DNA from: Hymenobacter norwichensis DSM 15439
GTDB taxonomy: Bacteria; Bacteroidota; Bacteroidia; Cytophagales; Hymenobacteraceae
DNA length: 64,000 nucleotides
Assembly: GCF_000420705.1 (NCBI RefSeq)
Contig: NZ_ATVL01000008.1
Span: 339,923 to 403,922, forward strand
Direction: 5' to 3'
Shown here: piece by piece, positions 27,460 to 37,231 of the stretch
How positions within the stretch are numbered: the stretch's first letter is position 1
How the letters are laid out: every line of letters begins with the position of its first letter
Position numbers and translations under genes: made by a program
Notes under the pieces: model-generated
What the model was told of the DNA's origin: nothing
The model's database searches: none
The model's input: the letters and a program-made list of their open reading frames with translations, nothing else

Positions 27460-27653
27460 GCGGGCAGCAATTTCAAAGCGTATATCGATGACTTGCCTGC
27501 AGCATTACATAAGATGCCATAATTTATTTGGGTTCGGTGTTTCCACTCAATTACGCATACCTACTTCTAGGTATTTTGATACTATTTCAACGTATTTGGC
27601 CACCAGGTAATGAAATAGTTCATAAATAGCGTATTCAAACAAAATTATATATC

Positions 27654-29012
27654 ATGAAACACGTTCTACTCCCCTGCTTCCTTAGCTGCCTACTCTCAAT
27701 TCCCGATAGCTACGCCCAGCAACAAAATCCCGCACGGTCTGCCACGAAGCTTCTATTCAACAGCAGTCAACCTCAGCACAGCTCTCGGACCTCCGCTGAC
27801 CAAGCCCATCGTGGCATCATGGCCTCCGTAACGGTACCAGGCCGCAGCGTTGGGCACACTTGGAGCAGTACCACCAACAGGTGGGTGGAAGGCACTGTCG
27901 GAGTGCATACCTATGACGTGCGAGCCAACCCCACCCAAATCGTCTACACTGACTCCGTCACCTCTCAACCTAGAAGCAAGGAACTGTACACTTATAACGT
28001 GCGCAATCAGATAACAGAATCTACTTACCAAACCTGGCTTAATTCAGCTTATGTGAACGAGCAGCGCGAACAGTATGCCTATGACACCCAAGGCAACATC
28101 ACGCTGGAAACCTACCAGACGTGGAACGGTACGGCCTGGGCAACCCAGAATAGCTACCGAACCACGAACACTTACAACTCAGCGAACGTACTGACCGGCC
28201 GGGTGTATGAAGAGCTAAATACAATTAGCAACACCTGGGTCCCCAACGGACGCATCACCTTCACGCTCAACGCCAGCAACCAATGGATTGAGGCTGTCTA
28301 TCAGGACTGGAACAATGGGGCGTATGTGAACGACGAGCGGACTCACAATATCACGTGGTATGACTGGGCCAAAATGCTACCCAGCTATTTGGAGGACCAA
28401 GAATGGAGAAACGGTGCTTGGGTCGACAACCAACGCAGTACCGTAACCTACCAGCCTAATGGCAGCAACGTGGATGTACAGCAGAAGTTTACGGCTAATA
28501 CGTGGATGAATGATGACCGAATTTCCACTACCTACGATAACTTCGGCAACCTGATTCTCGACCAATACGAATCCTGGACCAACAACGCCTGGGCTATTAC
28601 AGGCGGTGAGCGGGCCTTGCTTTCCTACAACGCTACCAATCAGGTGCGCCGCGCAGTAGCGCAAGATTACAGTACCTCGCAGAGCCGGTACGTGAATTCC
28701 ACCGTCACTACCTACGGCAGCTTTGTCACGCTGGGCACCCGCCGGGCTATGGGTCTGGAAGCAGCCGCTACGCTCCATCCCAACCCAACAACTAGCACTA
28801 CTATCATCAGCGTGAGCGGCCTGCGTGAGCAAAGCGCTATGCAAGCCGAAGTGCTTGATATGTTGGGCCAAGTGGTGAAAACCATGACAGTAGGCCCTCA
28901 GCAAGGCACCTTTAGGCAGGAAGTCAACTTGGCTACCTTACCTGCTGGCGTATACACCGTGCGCCTGCACACCTCCAAAGGCACTGTTGCTAAACGAGTG
29001 GTAAAAGAATAG
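27654..29012 (+). CDS. Secreted T9SS cargo protein with YD/W-rich repeats
   Basis: A 452-residue exported protein. Signal sequence MKHVLLPCFLSCLLSIPDSYAQQ; then, from about residue 65 to 375, several repeats of about 40 residues built on a pattern like YD-x-x-G-N-x-x-x-x-x-YxxWxNxAWVN-x-R, reminiscent of YD/RHS and adhesin repeats. The last ~75 residues form a type A type IX secretion sorting domain: LHPNPTTSTTIISVSG, VLDMLGQVVKTM, LATLPAGVYTVRL and a final TVAKRVVKE. It is thus exported across the outer membrane and anchored or released. It stands alone, divergent from the sigma factor, with a strong terminator after it. Function (adhesin or matrix) is inferred. Confidence 0.85.
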   Translation: MKHVLLPCFLSCLLSIPDSYAQQQNPARSATKLLFNSSQPQHSSRTSADQAHRGIMASVTVPGRSVGHTWSSTTNRWVEGTVGVHTYDVRANPTQIVYTDSVTSQPRSKELYTYNVRNQITESTYQTWLNSAYVNEQREQYAYDTQGNITLETYQTWNGTAWATQNSYRTTNTYNSANVLTGRVYEELNTISNTWVPNGRITFTLNASNQWIEAVYQDWNNGAYVNDERTHNITWYDWAKMLPSYLEDQEWRNGAWVDNQRSTVTYQPNGSNVDVQQKFTANTWMNDDRISTTYDNFGNLILDQYESWTNNAWAITGGERALLSYNATNQVRRAVAQDYSTSQSRYVNSTVTTYGSFVTLGTRRAMGLEAAATLHPNPTTSTTIISVSGLREQSAMQAEVLDMLGQVVKTMTVGPQQGTFRQEVNLATLPAGVYTVRLHTSKGTVAKRVVKE

Positions 29013-29045
29013 CTAGTCGCACTTATTCTAATTCGCGTAGCGCCC

Positions 29046-29090
29046 AATAAAAAAGCTCGTCTGGCATAGTGCCAGACGAGCTTTTTTATT
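29046..29090. terminator. Strong bidirectional terminator between the T9SS gene and dnaJ
   Basis: Perfect stem AAAAAAGCTCGTCTGGC/GCCAGACGAGCTTTTTT, extending to AATAAAAAAG...CTTTTTTATT. It serves both the gene ending at 29012 (+) and dnaJ ending at 29107 (-). Confidence 0.95.
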
Positions 29091-29106
29091 GAGCCTTGCT
29101 CCAGTT

Positions 29107-30255
29107 TTACTGGAAATACTCCTTCACTTTCTCGAAGAAGCCCTTCTCATTTTTGCCGGGATTTGGCGTGAAATTCTGGGCGTTGCGCAGCTTTTCCAGC
29201 AGTTCGCGCTCCTCCCCTGTTACGTTCTTAGGGGTCCAAACGCTGAGGTGAATGAGCTGGTCGCCGCGGCCATAGCCGTTGATATCCTTGATGCCTTTGC
29301 CACGCAGGCGCAGGATTTTGCCTGGCTGCGTGCCGGGGTCCACCTTGATTTTCACCTTGCCTTCAATGGTCGGTACCTCGATGCTCGCGCCCAAGGCGGC
29401 ATCCACGAACGAGATATACTGCTCGAACATGATGTTGTTACCGTCGCGCTTCAGTTGCTCGTGTGGCTCCTCCTCAATCTGAATCAACAGGTCGCCAGGC
29501 ACGCCGCCTCGCTCGGGGTAGTTGCCTTTGCCGTTCATGCTGAGTTGCATACCCTCAGCCACGCCGGCCGGGATGTTAATTGGGATAACCTCTTCATGCA
29601 ACTGGCGGCCTTCGCCGTGACACACGTCGCACTTGCTAGTTACCACTTTGCCTTCGCCGTCGCAGGTGGGGCACGTGGAGGCGCTTACCATTTGGCCGAG
29701 CATGGTGTTCACTACCCGCTTCACTTGGCCTTGGCCTTGGCAGGTCTGGCAGGTTTTCAGGTCGGTGCCGTTTTTAGCACCAGTTCCTGAGCAGGTATTG
29801 CACGCCACGTAGCGCTTCACTTTAATCTTCTTCTCGACGCCGTTGGCCACTTCTTCTAGGTCAAGCTTCAGCTTGATGCGCAGGTTGGAGCCTTTGCGCA
29901 CGCGCCGGCCCCCTTGTCCGCGGCCACCGCCGCCGAAGAAGCCCTCGAAGCCTCCTTGGCCGCCCCCGCCGAAGATGTCGCCGAAGTGGCTGAAGATGTC
30001 TTCCATGCTGGGGCCGCCACCGTTGCCACCCATGCCTTGGTGCCCGTACTGGTCGTAGCGGGCGCGCTTGTTCTGGTCCGACAATACTTCGTAGGCTTCA
30101 GCGGCTTCCTTGAACTTGTCTTCGGCCGTAGGGTCGTCAGGGTTTTTATCGGGGTGATACTTGATGGCCACCTTGCGGTAGGCCTTCTTTATCTCATCCG
30201 CCGCCGCGTTTTTGGCTACGCCCAGTATTTCGTAATAATCTCGCTTCGTTGCCAT
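29107..30255 (-). CDS. dnaJ: Chaperone DnaJ
   Basis: Hsp40 co-chaperone that stimulates DnaK ATPase and delivers unfolded proteins. The 382-residue protein has a J domain ([20 protein letters not shown], with HPD at KYHPDKNP), a Gly/Phe-rich linker ([18 protein letters not shown]), and a central zinc finger with four CxxCxGxG repeats ([32 protein letters not shown]) binding two zinc ions. The C-terminal substrate-binding domains ([21 protein letters not shown]) follow. It lies downstream of grpE, separated by 108 bases that include a family A palindrome. dnaK is not in the window. Confidence 0.97.
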   Translation of the reverse strand: MATKRDYYEILGVAKNAAADEIKKAYRKVAIKYHPDKNPDDPTAEDKFKEAAEAYEVLSDQNKRARYDQYGHQGMGGNGGGPSMEDIFSHFGDIFGGGGQGGFEGFFGGGGRGQGGRRVRKGSNLRIKLKLDLEEVANGVEKKIKVKRYVACNTCSGTGAKNGTDLKTCQTCQGQGQVKRVVNTMLGQMVSASTCPTCDGEGKVVTSKCDVCHGEGRQLHEEVIPINIPAGVAEGMQLSMNGKGNYPERGGVPGDLLIQIEEEPHEQLKRDGNNIMFEQYISFVDAALGASIEVPTIEGKVKIKVDPGTQPGKILRLRGKGIKDINGYGRGDQLIHLSVWTPKNVTGEERELLEKLRNAQNFTPNPGKNEKGFFEKVKEYFQ

Positions 30256-30272
30256 TGTCTACTATGTGGTCT

Positions 30273-30356
30273 GTCATGCTGACGAGGCATCTCTACACGA
30301 GTGGAAATCACCTTGGCAACAAAGCGGTAGAGATGCTTCGCTGCACTCAGCATGAC
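30273..30356. repeat. Palindrome (family A) between grpE and dnaJ
   Basis: Left arm GTCATGCTGACGAGGCATCTCTAC (30273-30296) and right arm, as reverse complement GTCATGCTGAGTGCAGCGAAGCATCTCTAC (30327-30356), match except for a 6-base deletion and a substitution. The outer GTCATGC motif also opens the palindrome at 1098-1196. Confidence 0.75.
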
Positions 30357-30363
30357 GGTTCTC

Positions 30364-30951
30364 TTACAGGCCCAACACCACTTTGGCGTGGCGGATCACC
30401 TTGTCGCCGAGGTAGTAGCCGCGCTCTACCTCATCCACGATTTTGCCTTTCAACTCTTCCGACGGAGCCGGAATCTGCGTGATGGCCTCGTGCAGCTCGG
30501 GGTCGAAGGCTGTGCCCTTCACGTCCATTGGCGCGAGGCCTTTCTGGTTGAGGGTTTTTTGGAGCTTGTTGTAAATGATTTCGATGCTTTCACGCACCGC
30601 GTTGGCATCTTCAGTGTCTCTAGTATGATGGCGGGCCCGGTCGAAATCGTCGAGTGCCGGCAGCAACGCCACCATCAGCTCCTGGTTAGCCGTTTTGAAC
30701 AAGTCGGAGCGCTCCTTGGTGGTGCGGCGCTTGTAGTTCTCGAACTCGGCCGCGAGGCGCAAGTATTTGTCTTTCAAATCAGACAGTTCGGTACCAACCT
30801 TGGCGCCGGTGGCAGTGCCACCTTCTGCGCCTTCCACTTCCCCAAGTTCGGGAGCATTGGGTTCTTCAGGAAGTTCGCCGGCTACTTGGTCAGCGGAAGC
30901 GTTCTGGTCGAATTGCGTTTCGTCGGGGTTTGGATATTTATCGTCAGCCAT
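30364..30951 (-). CDS. grpE: Nucleotide exchange factor GrpE
   Basis: Releases ADP from DnaK and serves as thermosensor in the DnaK-DnaJ cycle. From ATG 30951 (MADDKYPNPDETQFD) it has 195 residues: an acidic, disordered N-terminus, a long coiled coil (LSDLKDKYLRLAAEFENYKRRTTKERSDL) and the C-terminal beta domain with the signature QKTLNQKGLAPMDVKGTAFDPELHEAI and RGYYLGDKVIRHAKVVL. The longer reading from 31056 would add a non-homologous basic extension and is unlikely. It is upstream of dnaJ on the same strand, the standard arrangement in Bacteroidota. Confidence 0.95.
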   Translation of the reverse strand: MADDKYPNPDETQFDQNASADQVAGELPEEPNAPELGEVEGAEGGTATGAKVGTELSDLKDKYLRLAAEFENYKRRTTKERSDLFKTANQELMVALLPALDDFDRARHHTRDTEDANAVRESIEIIYNKLQKTLNQKGLAPMDVKGTAFDPELHEAITQIPAPSEELKGKIVDEVERGYYLGDKVIRHAKVVLGL

Positions 30952-31233
30952 GTTTGCGAAGAATCTTCGGAATGGGTTTTTCACTGGATTGGGCCGTTGG
31001 GCAAAAGCGCGAAGGCAAGGAACTTGCCAAAGCATTTTCGGCTGCCATTGTGGCACAGAAACTTAGACAACCCAGCAATTAGTTCAGACGGGCTGGCGCA
31101 GCAGTTATGGCAGCCGGTATTACTTAGCAGGAACTCAAATGCCACAGACAACACCAACATGCGGTTACATTTCCGGTATTACACGCAGCAGAATCCAGAG
31201 GAAGTGCTAGTTGCCTCGCGTAAGTAGAGTGGT

Positions 31234-32238
31234 TTAAACCGCTCCTTCCACGTGCAGCGCTTGCCAAATCATATCCTTCAAAGGCTGGATGTTCTTGTTG
31301 GCAAGGCTGGAAATAAAGATGGTCGGCAAATCGGTCGGTAAGGTTTCCCGGATTTCTGCTTCTAGCTCCTCGTCCAGCATGTCGGATTTGGTAACGGCCA
31401 GCAGGCGGTTTTTCTCCAACAATTCTGGATTGAACTGCTCCAACTCGCTGAGCAGCACCTCGTACTCAGCGGCAATATCCGGGCTGTCGCAGGAAATCAT
31501 GAACAGCAAGATGGAGTTACGCTCGATGTGGCGTAGGAAGCGAGTACCTAGACCTTTGCCTTCGGCTGCCCCTTCAATGATACCCGGAATGTCGGCCATC
31601 ACGAACGATTTGTAGTCGCGGTAGGCTACCACGCCTAAGTTGGGCGTGAGAGTGGTAAAGGCGTAGTCGGCAATCTTGGGCTTGGCCGCCGATACCACCG
31701 AGAGCAGCGTGCTTTTGCCGGCATTCGGGAAACCAACTAGGCCCACGTCAGCCAGTAGTTTCAGTTCCAAAATCACCCACTCATCAATGCCGGGCTCGCC
31801 GGGCTGGGCGTAGGTGGGAGCTTGGTTGGTAGCCGATTTGAAATGGTCGTTGCCGAGGCCGCCACGCCCGCCGCGCGTGAGAATAAGGCGCTGGCCGTGC
31901 TCAGTGATTTCCAGCTTTTTCTCGCCGGTTTCGGCGTCGCGGGCAATAGTACCTAGCGGCACCTGAATGATAATATCGTCACCTTCCGCACCAGTACGCA
32001 GGTTTTCGCCGCCGCCCTGGCCGGGCTTGGCAATCAGGTGCTTTTGGTATTGCAGGTGCAGCAGCGTCCAGAGCTGCGAGTTGCCTTCTAGAATGATATG
32101 GCCCCCACGGCCACCGTCGCCACCATCTGGGCCGCCGTTGGGCAGGCCTTTGGCCCGGAAGAAATGGTGCGACCCCGCCCCACCCGCGCCAGAGCGGCAA
32201 TTGATTTTGACGTAGTCGATGAAGTTATTGGAAGCCAC
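31234..32238 (-). CDS. obg: GTPase Obg/CgtA
   Basis: Essential GTPase for 50S ribosome maturation and stress control. GTG at 32238 gives the family start (M)[16 protein letters not shown]; an upstream in-frame ATG at 32403 would pass through a repeat-containing spacer. The 334-residue protein has the Gly-rich Obg fold ([15 protein letters not shown], then [13 protein letters not shown]), the G1 box GFPNAGKST, the switch region [14 protein letters not shown]3 DIPGIIEG and G4 TKSD (AVTKSDM). A short C-terminal extension follows the G domain. It is last of the hpt-adk-obg unit, a common Bacteroidota cluster. Confidence 0.95.
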   Translation of the reverse strand: MASNNFIDYVKINCRSGAGGAGSHHFFRAKGLPNGGPDGGDGGRGGHIILEGNSQLWTLLHLQYQKHLIAKPGQGGGENLRTGAEGDDIIIQVPLGTIARDAETGEKKLEITEHGQRLILTRGGRGGLGNDHFKSATNQAPTYAQPGEPGIDEWVILELKLLADVGLVGFPNAGKSTLLSVVSAAKPKIADYAFTTLTPNLGVVAYRDYKSFVMADIPGIIEGAAEGKGLGTRFLRHIERNSILLFMISCDSPDIAAEYEVLLSELEQFNPELLEKNRLLAVTKSDMLDEELEAEIRETLPTDLPTIFISSLANKNIQPLKDMIWQALHVEGAV

Positions 32239-32321
32239 TTTGGTTGAATTAAAAATTAAGAAGTAGGAAGCCAGAAGTGATGCACTCTTGCTTTCTAACT
32301 CTGAGGTGGGCCTAAAAACGG

Positions 32322-32383
32322 CTGTCACCCTGGATTTGCGTCGTGTCTTCAACTGAAGAGACAATGCAAATCCAGGATGACAG
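32322..32383. repeat. Palindrome upstream of obg
   Basis: Arms CTGTCACCCTGGATTTGC and GCAAATCCAGGATGACAG are reverse complements at 17 of 18 positions. An inner stem GTCTTC/GAAGAG... closes a 62-base hairpin lying between adk and obg. Layout resembles the family A palindromes, but the arm sequence differs. Confidence 0.75.
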
Positions 32384-32422
32384 ATAGTTCTGCCGCCACC
32401 CAATGAGGTAGCAGCCGCAAAG

Positions 32423-33046
32423 TTACGCTTTTACTTCGTTGGTTGCCTGCTTGGTGTCTTGGGTGGTAACAGCCTGGTGCTTATCAATGATAGCACAGAT
32501 TTGCTCGAAGATGCTTTCAATCTCCCCAATGCCATTCAGGGCGTGGAATTTGTTCTGAGCGGCATAGAAGCCAGCTACTTGTGCGGTTTCGGTGTTGTAC
32601 ACCGTTACGCGCTTGCGAATTTTGGTTTCGTCCTGGTCGTCGGGGCGGTTGCTGGTTTTTCCACGTTCCAATAGGCGCTTCACCAGTTCCTCCTCGGCCA
32701 CTTCCAGCGCAATCATGCACGATACGCCGGTATCGTAGCGCTGAGTTAGTGCGTCGAGGCTTTCGGCTTGGGGTACGGTGCGAGGGAAACCGTCGAAGAT
32801 GAAGCCGTTGGCTTCAGTATTGCCAGCCAGTTGGCTTTCAATCATGCCAATTACTACTTCGTCAGGCACGAGTAATCCCTCGTCCATGAGCTTTTTGGCA
32901 TGGAGCCCCAACTCGGTGCCTTGCGCAATTTGAGACCGAAGCAGGTCGCCGGTGGAAAGGTGCACTAGGTTGTAACGCGCAATGAGCTTCTGACTTTGCG
33001 TTCCTTTGCCAGCACCAGGAGGGCCGAAAAGCACGATATTCAGCAT
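32423..33046 (-). CDS. adk: Adenylate kinase
   Basis: Catalyses AMP + ATP to 2 ADP. The 207-residue protein begins [21 protein letters not shown] with the P-loop [10 protein letters not shown], followed by the AMP-binding segment [13 protein letters not shown] and the signature [14 protein letters not shown]. The LID is the short form ([24 protein letters not shown]) without the zinc-binding cysteines, as usual in Bacteroidota. A C-terminal tail of ~20 residues is a little longer than the family minimum. It lies between hpt and obg in a conserved unit. Confidence 0.96.
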   Translation of the reverse strand: MLNIVLFGPPGAGKGTQSQKLIARYNLVHLSTGDLLRSQIAQGTELGLHAKKLMDEGLLVPDEVVIGMIESQLAGNTEANGFIFDGFPRTVPQAESLDALTQRYDTGVSCMIALEVAEEELVKRLLERGKTSNRPDDQDETKIRKRVTVYNTETAQVAGFYAAQNKFHALNGIGEIESIFEQICAIIDKHQAVTTQDTKQATNEVKA

Positions 33047-33158
33047 AACTTGAGGTTTTGCGAAGAAAAAATTGTGTGGGGTTGGGAAAGATAAGCAAGG
33101 AAACTCAAAGCTTATATACCCGCCAGCGAATTTTCACTGATTAATCTTGGGATAGGTA

Positions 33159-33698
33159 CTATACGGCTTTGTACACGTTAGGGTAGTTGCGGCCTAGCCC
33201 GTCGTAGTCGAGACCGTACCCTACAATGAAGTCGTTGGGGATGCTTAGGCCCACGTACCGGATGGACAATTCGTGTTGTAGGCACTCGGGTTTCATGAAC
33301 AAGGTAGCTACTTCCAGCGAAGCCGGTTGCTTGGCGCCCAACGTATCGAGGAGCATCCGCATGGTGTGGCCGGTGTCCACAATGTCTTCCAGCAGCACCA
33401 CATGTCGGCCAGCCAGGTCTTCAGTTAGGCCCAGCACTTCTTTTACCTCGCCAGTGCTGCTAGTGCCTTCGTAGGAAGCCACGCGAATGAACGATATTTC
33501 ACAGGGAACCTGCACCAACTTCAACAGGTCGGACGCAAACATGAACGAGCCGTTGAGGATGGCCAGGAAGAGCGGTTTTTTGTCGGCGTAGTCCTGGTTG
33601 AGGCGCGTTGCTAGCTCTTGCTCAACTTCTGCCAGGCGTGCGGCCGACAGATAAGGTTCAAACTGCTTGTTGTGCAGCGAAATATAATCCGGGTTCAT
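33159..33698 (-). CDS. hpt: Hypoxanthine phosphoribosyltransferase
   Basis: Purine salvage enzyme that forms IMP (and GMP) from hypoxanthine or guanine and PRPP. The 179-residue type I phosphoribosyltransferase has the PRPP loop VVLLEDIVDTGHTMRML, the upstream AILNGSFMFASDLL and the base-binding segment IPNDFIVGYGLDYDGLGRNYPNVYKAV. A TACCTTTG box lies 34 bases upstream, so it probably leads the hpt-adk-obg transcription unit, though spacers of about 110 and 180 bases follow. Confidence 0.95.
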   Translation of the reverse strand: MNPDYISLHNKQFEPYLSAARLAEVEQELATRLNQDYADKKPLFLAILNGSFMFASDLLKLVQVPCEISFIRVASYEGTSSTGEVKEVLGLTEDLAGRHVVLLEDIVDTGHTMRMLLDTLGAKQPASLEVATLFMKPECLQHELSIRYVGLSIPNDFIVGYGLDYDGLGRNYPNVYKAV

Positions 33699-33732
33699 CC
33701 GTATGGGGTTGGGCCGCAGGGGAGCGGGCCAT

Positions 33733-33740
33733 CAAAGGTA
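33733..33740 (-). promoter_or_regulatory. TAnnTTTG -7 box upstream of hpt
   Basis: TACCTTTG on the minus strand, 34 bases before the hpt ATG. An imperfect GC-rich stem (33746-33780 region) just upstream may terminate hppA transcription. Confidence 0.45.
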
Positions 33741-33844
33741 ATAGAAAAAGCCACCCCTCCGGTGCGGAGAGGCAGCTTGGCATTTCTAGTTTCCGAGGCA
33801 AACTGGCCTCTGCGGAAGGCAACAGTGGCTAGCAAAAACGCTGG

Positions 33845-36085
33845 CTACATGCTTCTAAGCAACTCTACCACGGCTTCGGTAGCGCGGTCGGGCAGGTTGG
33901 CGTAGCGGACGTAAGATCGAGTTTTCAGCTCCAATCGGCTTTTGCTTTGCACCGGTGCTACCCCACGCTCTGGAGCGGCAATGTGGGGCGCAATAACTAA
34001 GGAAACGATGCTCATGAGCTTGATGAGAATGTTCATGGACGGACCGGAAGTATCCTTGAACGGGTCCCCCACGGTGTCGCCGGTGACGGAGGCTTTGTGA
34101 GCGTCGGAGCCTTTGTATTGCATCACGCCATCAATCATCACGCCTTTCTCGAACGACTTTTTGGCGTTGTCCCAGGCGCCACCGGCGTTGCTTTGGAAGA
34201 TGGCCATGAGCACGCCGCTAACCGTAACGCCAGCCAGGGTACCACCCAGCACTTCGGGCCCGAAAGCAAACCCGATAATGATGGGCACAATGAGAGCAAT
34301 AGCACCCGGCAGCATCATTTCGCGGATGGCAGCCTGGGTGGAAATGGCCACGCACTTCTCGTACTCGGGCCGGCCGGTGCCTTCCATGATACCGGGAATC
34401 TCGCGAAACTGGCGGCGTACTTCCTGCACCATGGCCATAGCCGCGCGGCCCACAGCTGCAATGGCAAGCCCCGAAAAAATAAATGGAATCATGGCCCCCA
34501 CAAACAAGCCGGCCAGCACCCGCGCGTTGCTGATGTCAATGGCCGTGATGTTGGCGGTACCCATGAAGGCGGCAAAAAGCGCCAGTGAGGTAAGAGCGGC
34601 TGAGGCAATGGCGAAGCCCTTGCCGGTGGCGGCAGTGGTATTACCCACGGCGTCCAGAATGTCGGTTCGTTCGCGCACTTCCTTGGGCAGTTCGCTCATT
34701 TCGGCAATGCCGCCAGCGTTGTCAGCAATAGGTCCGAAGGCGTCGATGGCCAACTGCATGGCGGTGGTGGCCATCATCCCGGCGGCGGCAATGGCCACAC
34801 CGTAGAGGCCCGCGCACTCGAAGCTGAGCACGATGCCCGCCGCCAGTACAATGATGGGCAGCACGGTAGACTCCATTCCCACCGAAATGCCGCCGATAAC
34901 GGTGGTAGCGTGGCCGGTACTGCTCTGGCGCACAATACTAAGCACTGGCCGCTTGCCCATGGCGGTATAGTACTCGGTGATAATGCTCATCAGCGTGCCT
35001 ACCACCAAGCCAACGGCCACGGCCAGAAACACGCCAAACGACGTGAACGGCACCGAGCCGGGCCGCCCGATAATAAGCTCACCGGTAGGCAGCATCCAGC
35101 GGATGATAAAATACGACGCCACGGCCGACACAACAACCGATATATAATTGCCGGTATTGAGGGCGGCCTGCACGTTGCCGCCTTCTTTTACTCGCACGCA
35201 CAGAATTCCAATCAGCGAAGCCACAATGCCCATCCCAGCAATGACCATCGGCAGCAAAATGGGCGAAAGGCCTTGAAACTGGTCGCCACGGGCTACTACT
35301 TCGCGGCCCAATACCATGGTAGCCAGAATGGTAGCTACGTAGGAACCGAACAGGTCGGCGCCCATGCCGGCTACGTCGCCCACGTTGTCGCCTACGTTGT
35401 CGGCAATGGTGGCGGGGTTGCGGGGGTCGTCTTCGGGAATACCGGCTTCCACTTTGCCTACGAGGTCGGCACCTACGTCGGCAGCTTTGGTGTAGATGCC
35501 ACCACCTACGCGAGCAAACAAGGCAATGCTTTCAGCACCGAGCGAGAAGCCAGTTAGTACCTCCAGGGCGGTTTCCATCTCAACTCCGTTGGCTCCACCG
35601 TTTTTGCTGACCACGAACATCTGGTAGAACACGATAAACAACGAGCCCAGACCCAGCACCGCTAGGCCCGCCACGCCCATACCCATCACCGAGCCGCCCG
35701 AAAACGACACGTTTAAGGCCTGGGAAAGGCTAGTGCGGGCCGCCTGCGCTGTACGCACGTTGGCTTTGGTGGCAATCTTCATCCCGATGTAGCCCGCCAC
35801 TGCGGAAAGCACGGCACCAATGATGAAGGCAATGACGATAACGGGGCTGGATTTTTCGCCGGTGCTGCCCAAATAGAACAGGAAGGCTGAGGCAATCAGC
35901 CCGAAAACGACCATCACCTTGTATTCAGCCTTTAGAAAAGCAATGGCGCCGTCGGCAATGTAGCCGGCAATGGTGCGCATTCGCTCGTCGCCAGCATCCT
36001 GGCGGCTCACCCACCCAGACCGCAGCCACGTGTACACCAAAGCCAGCAGCCCAAGTATGGGCACGACGTATAGAAAACCTGTCAT
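33845..36085 (-). CDS. hppA: Membrane-bound proton/sodium-translocating pyrophosphatase, K+-dependent type
   Basis: Ion pump that hydrolyses pyrophosphate to drive H+ or Na+ export. The 746-residue protein has about 16 membrane segments and the substrate motifs [23 protein letters not shown] and DNVGDNVGD (229-237), plus the C-terminal GGAWDNAKK and GDPFKDTSG. The key loop reads [10 protein letters not shown] (481-490): alanine in place of the lysine found in K+-independent enzymes, so K+ stimulation is expected. Na+ versus H+ specificity cannot be told from sequence reading. The last ~30 residues are unrelated to the core. It is a single gene with a palindromic purine-rich spacer upstream. 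Confidence 0.93.
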   Translation of the reverse strand: MTGFLYVVPILGLLALVYTWLRSGWVSRQDAGDERMRTIAGYIADGAIAFLKAEYKVMVVFGLIASAFLFYLGSTGEKSSPVIVIAFIIGAVLSAVAGYIGMKIATKANVRTAQAARTSLSQALNVSFSGGSVMGMGVAGLAVLGLGSLFIVFYQMFVVSKNGGANGVEMETALEVLTGFSLGAESIALFARVGGGIYTKAADVGADLVGKVEAGIPEDDPRNPATIADNVGDNVGDVAGMGADLFGSYVATILATMVLGREVVARGDQFQGLSPILLPMVIAGMGIVASLIGILCVRVKEGGNVQAALNTGNYISVVVSAVASYFIIRWMLPTGELIIGRPGSVPFTSFGVFLAVAVGLVVGTLMSIITEYYTAMGKRPVLSIVRQSSTGHATTVIGGISVGMESTVLPIIVLAAGIVLSFECAGLYGVAIAAAGMMATTAMQLAIDAFGPIADNAGGIAEMSELPKEVRERTDILDAVGNTTAATGKGFAIASAALTSLALFAAFMGTANITAIDISNARVLAGLFVGAMIPFIFSGLAIAAVGRAAMAMVQEVRRQFREIPGIMEGTGRPEYEKCVAISTQAAIREMMLPGAIALIVPIIIGFAFGPEVLGGTLAGVTVSGVLMAIFQSNAGGAWDNAKKSFEKGVMIDGVMQYKGSDAHKASVTGDTVGDPFKDTSGPSMNILIKLMSIVSLVIAPHIAAPERGVAPVQSKSRLELKTRSYVRYANLPDRATEAVVELLRSM

Positions 36086-36096
36086 AAAGTGGTGGG

Positions 36097-36175
36097 GTTG
36101 GAAGTGGGAGAGAAACCAGATTCGAATGGGTAAAATAGAGTTTATTACCTAATATTCAAGCTTCTCACTTCTAAC
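36097..36175. repeat. Purine-rich inverted repeat (family D) upstream of hppA
   Basis: GTTGGAAGTGGGAG (36097-36110) and CTTCTCACTTCTAAC (36161-36175) form imperfect inverted arms. The spacer type resembles that of 25201-25310. Confidence 0.5.
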
Positions 36176-36207
36176 ACAATCGGCCGGCCGCCCGCTCCTG
36201 CTGCCGC

Positions 36208-37122
36208 TTACAATTCCCGCATAAGCACCTGGTAGAGAGCCAGCATGCTGGTAATGTCGCGCTTGTCCACTATTTCGTCGGGGGAATGCACGTTGTCTTC
36301 GGGGGCGCCGATGAAGCACCAGTCCCAGGGCTGAGCGCCGTGCTGAAGCTCTTTGGCATCGGAGCCACCGCTGCCTTCCACTTCCAATTGATGCGCAACG
36401 TCTGCCGACTCGGCAATACGGCGGATACGCTCCACGTAGGCCCGGCGCGGAATTAGAGAGTCGCGCAGGGAAATAACTACACCCTGGCCTGGCTGTACGC
36501 CCTCGGTCACCCAGGTGATGTCAGAAATAAGCGCCTGTCGCACGCCGTAGGTTTCGTAGATATACTTGGCCAAATAGGCTACTGAGCCGCCACCGTGCTC
36601 TTCCCAACAGCTGAACGCCACGATGCCGTTTTCGAGGGTTTCGCAAAGGCGCAGCGCGTTCCAAACCCCTAACCGGTTATCGAGGTAGCAGCTTTGCACG
36701 GTGGTCTCGGTTTCGCGGAAGTCGCAGTGGAATGTTAATTCGGTGCCTCGCTCAATCTCGCGGGTGAACTCATAGCCGATTTCCCCCGTTTCTTCGTCTA
36801 TGGTCAACCGACAGTCGATTTCTCCTTGTGCGTCACGCCCCACCAGGCGCGACCCAGCCTCCAGCACCGGTCCGCCAATACGCACCAACTGACGACCATA
36901 TCGCACCGTAAAGCCAATACTATCCAGATGAGCGAAAACAGCAGTACGTGGCGCACCAAAGACCAGCAGAATACAATCCTGCCATCCGTCGCCGGCCAGT
37001 ACCGTGGGCTGTACTTGCCAGTTGTGCTGCTCTTTTTCGATGTAGCGCAGCAGATAGTGGGTAAGTGGTGTTTCGTTTCCGGCGGGGGCCGCAATACGGC
37101 ACAGGTTGTGCAAAAGGTCCAT
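36208..37122 (-). CDS. M42-like/zinc aminopeptidase
   Basis: Cytosolic dinuclear-zinc aminopeptidase. The 304-residue protein shows the full set of likely metal and catalytic residues: His65 and Asp67 in FAHLDSIGF, Asp148 in YLDNRLG, the glutamate pair Glu174/Glu175 in SCWEEHGGG, Asp201 in ISDITW and His279 in DNVHSPDE. The position of these residues and the tetrahedral-type aminopeptidase insertion match the M42 family, although at ~300 residues it is shorter than typical members (350 or more), so it is a compact variant. It is divergent from the TPR-like gene at 37232. Confidence 0.82.
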   Translation of the reverse strand: MDLLHNLCRIAAPAGNETPLTHYLLRYIEKEQHNWQVQPTVLAGDGWQDCILLVFGAPRTAVFAHLDSIGFTVRYGRQLVRIGGPVLEAGSRLVGRDAQGEIDCRLTIDEETGEIGYEFTREIERGTELTFHCDFRETETTVQSCYLDNRLGVWNALRLCETLENGIVAFSCWEEHGGGSVAYLAKYIYETYGVRQALISDITWVTEGVQPGQGVVISLRDSLIPRRAYVERIRRIAESADVAHQLEVEGSGGSDAKELQHGAQPWDWCFIGAPEDNVHSPDEIVDKRDITSMLALYQVLMREL

Positions 37123-37231
37123 TACAAGTCGTTATCTATTTAAAACTAGGACAAAAGCCATACTTTAGTTCTCCCACTGGGCGGCGCGGCGTAGGTTTTC
37201 CCTAGCGACGCACTTGCAAGTAACTGTGTTT

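Noticed and set aside
27654..29012. RHS/YD polymorphic toxin in the T9SS cargo gene
   Set aside because: The repeats are YD-like but there is no RHS core, no hyper-variable C-terminal toxin domain and no immunity gene next to it; a T9SS sorting domain ends the protein.
29089..31227. Plus-strand open frames opposite dnaJ and grpE
   Set aside because: They mirror conserved chaperone genes and have no recognisable protein features.
34097..35557. Plus-strand open frames opposite the pyrophosphatase gene
   Set aside because: Antisense shadows of a conserved membrane protein. Ser/Pro- or His-rich products without domains.
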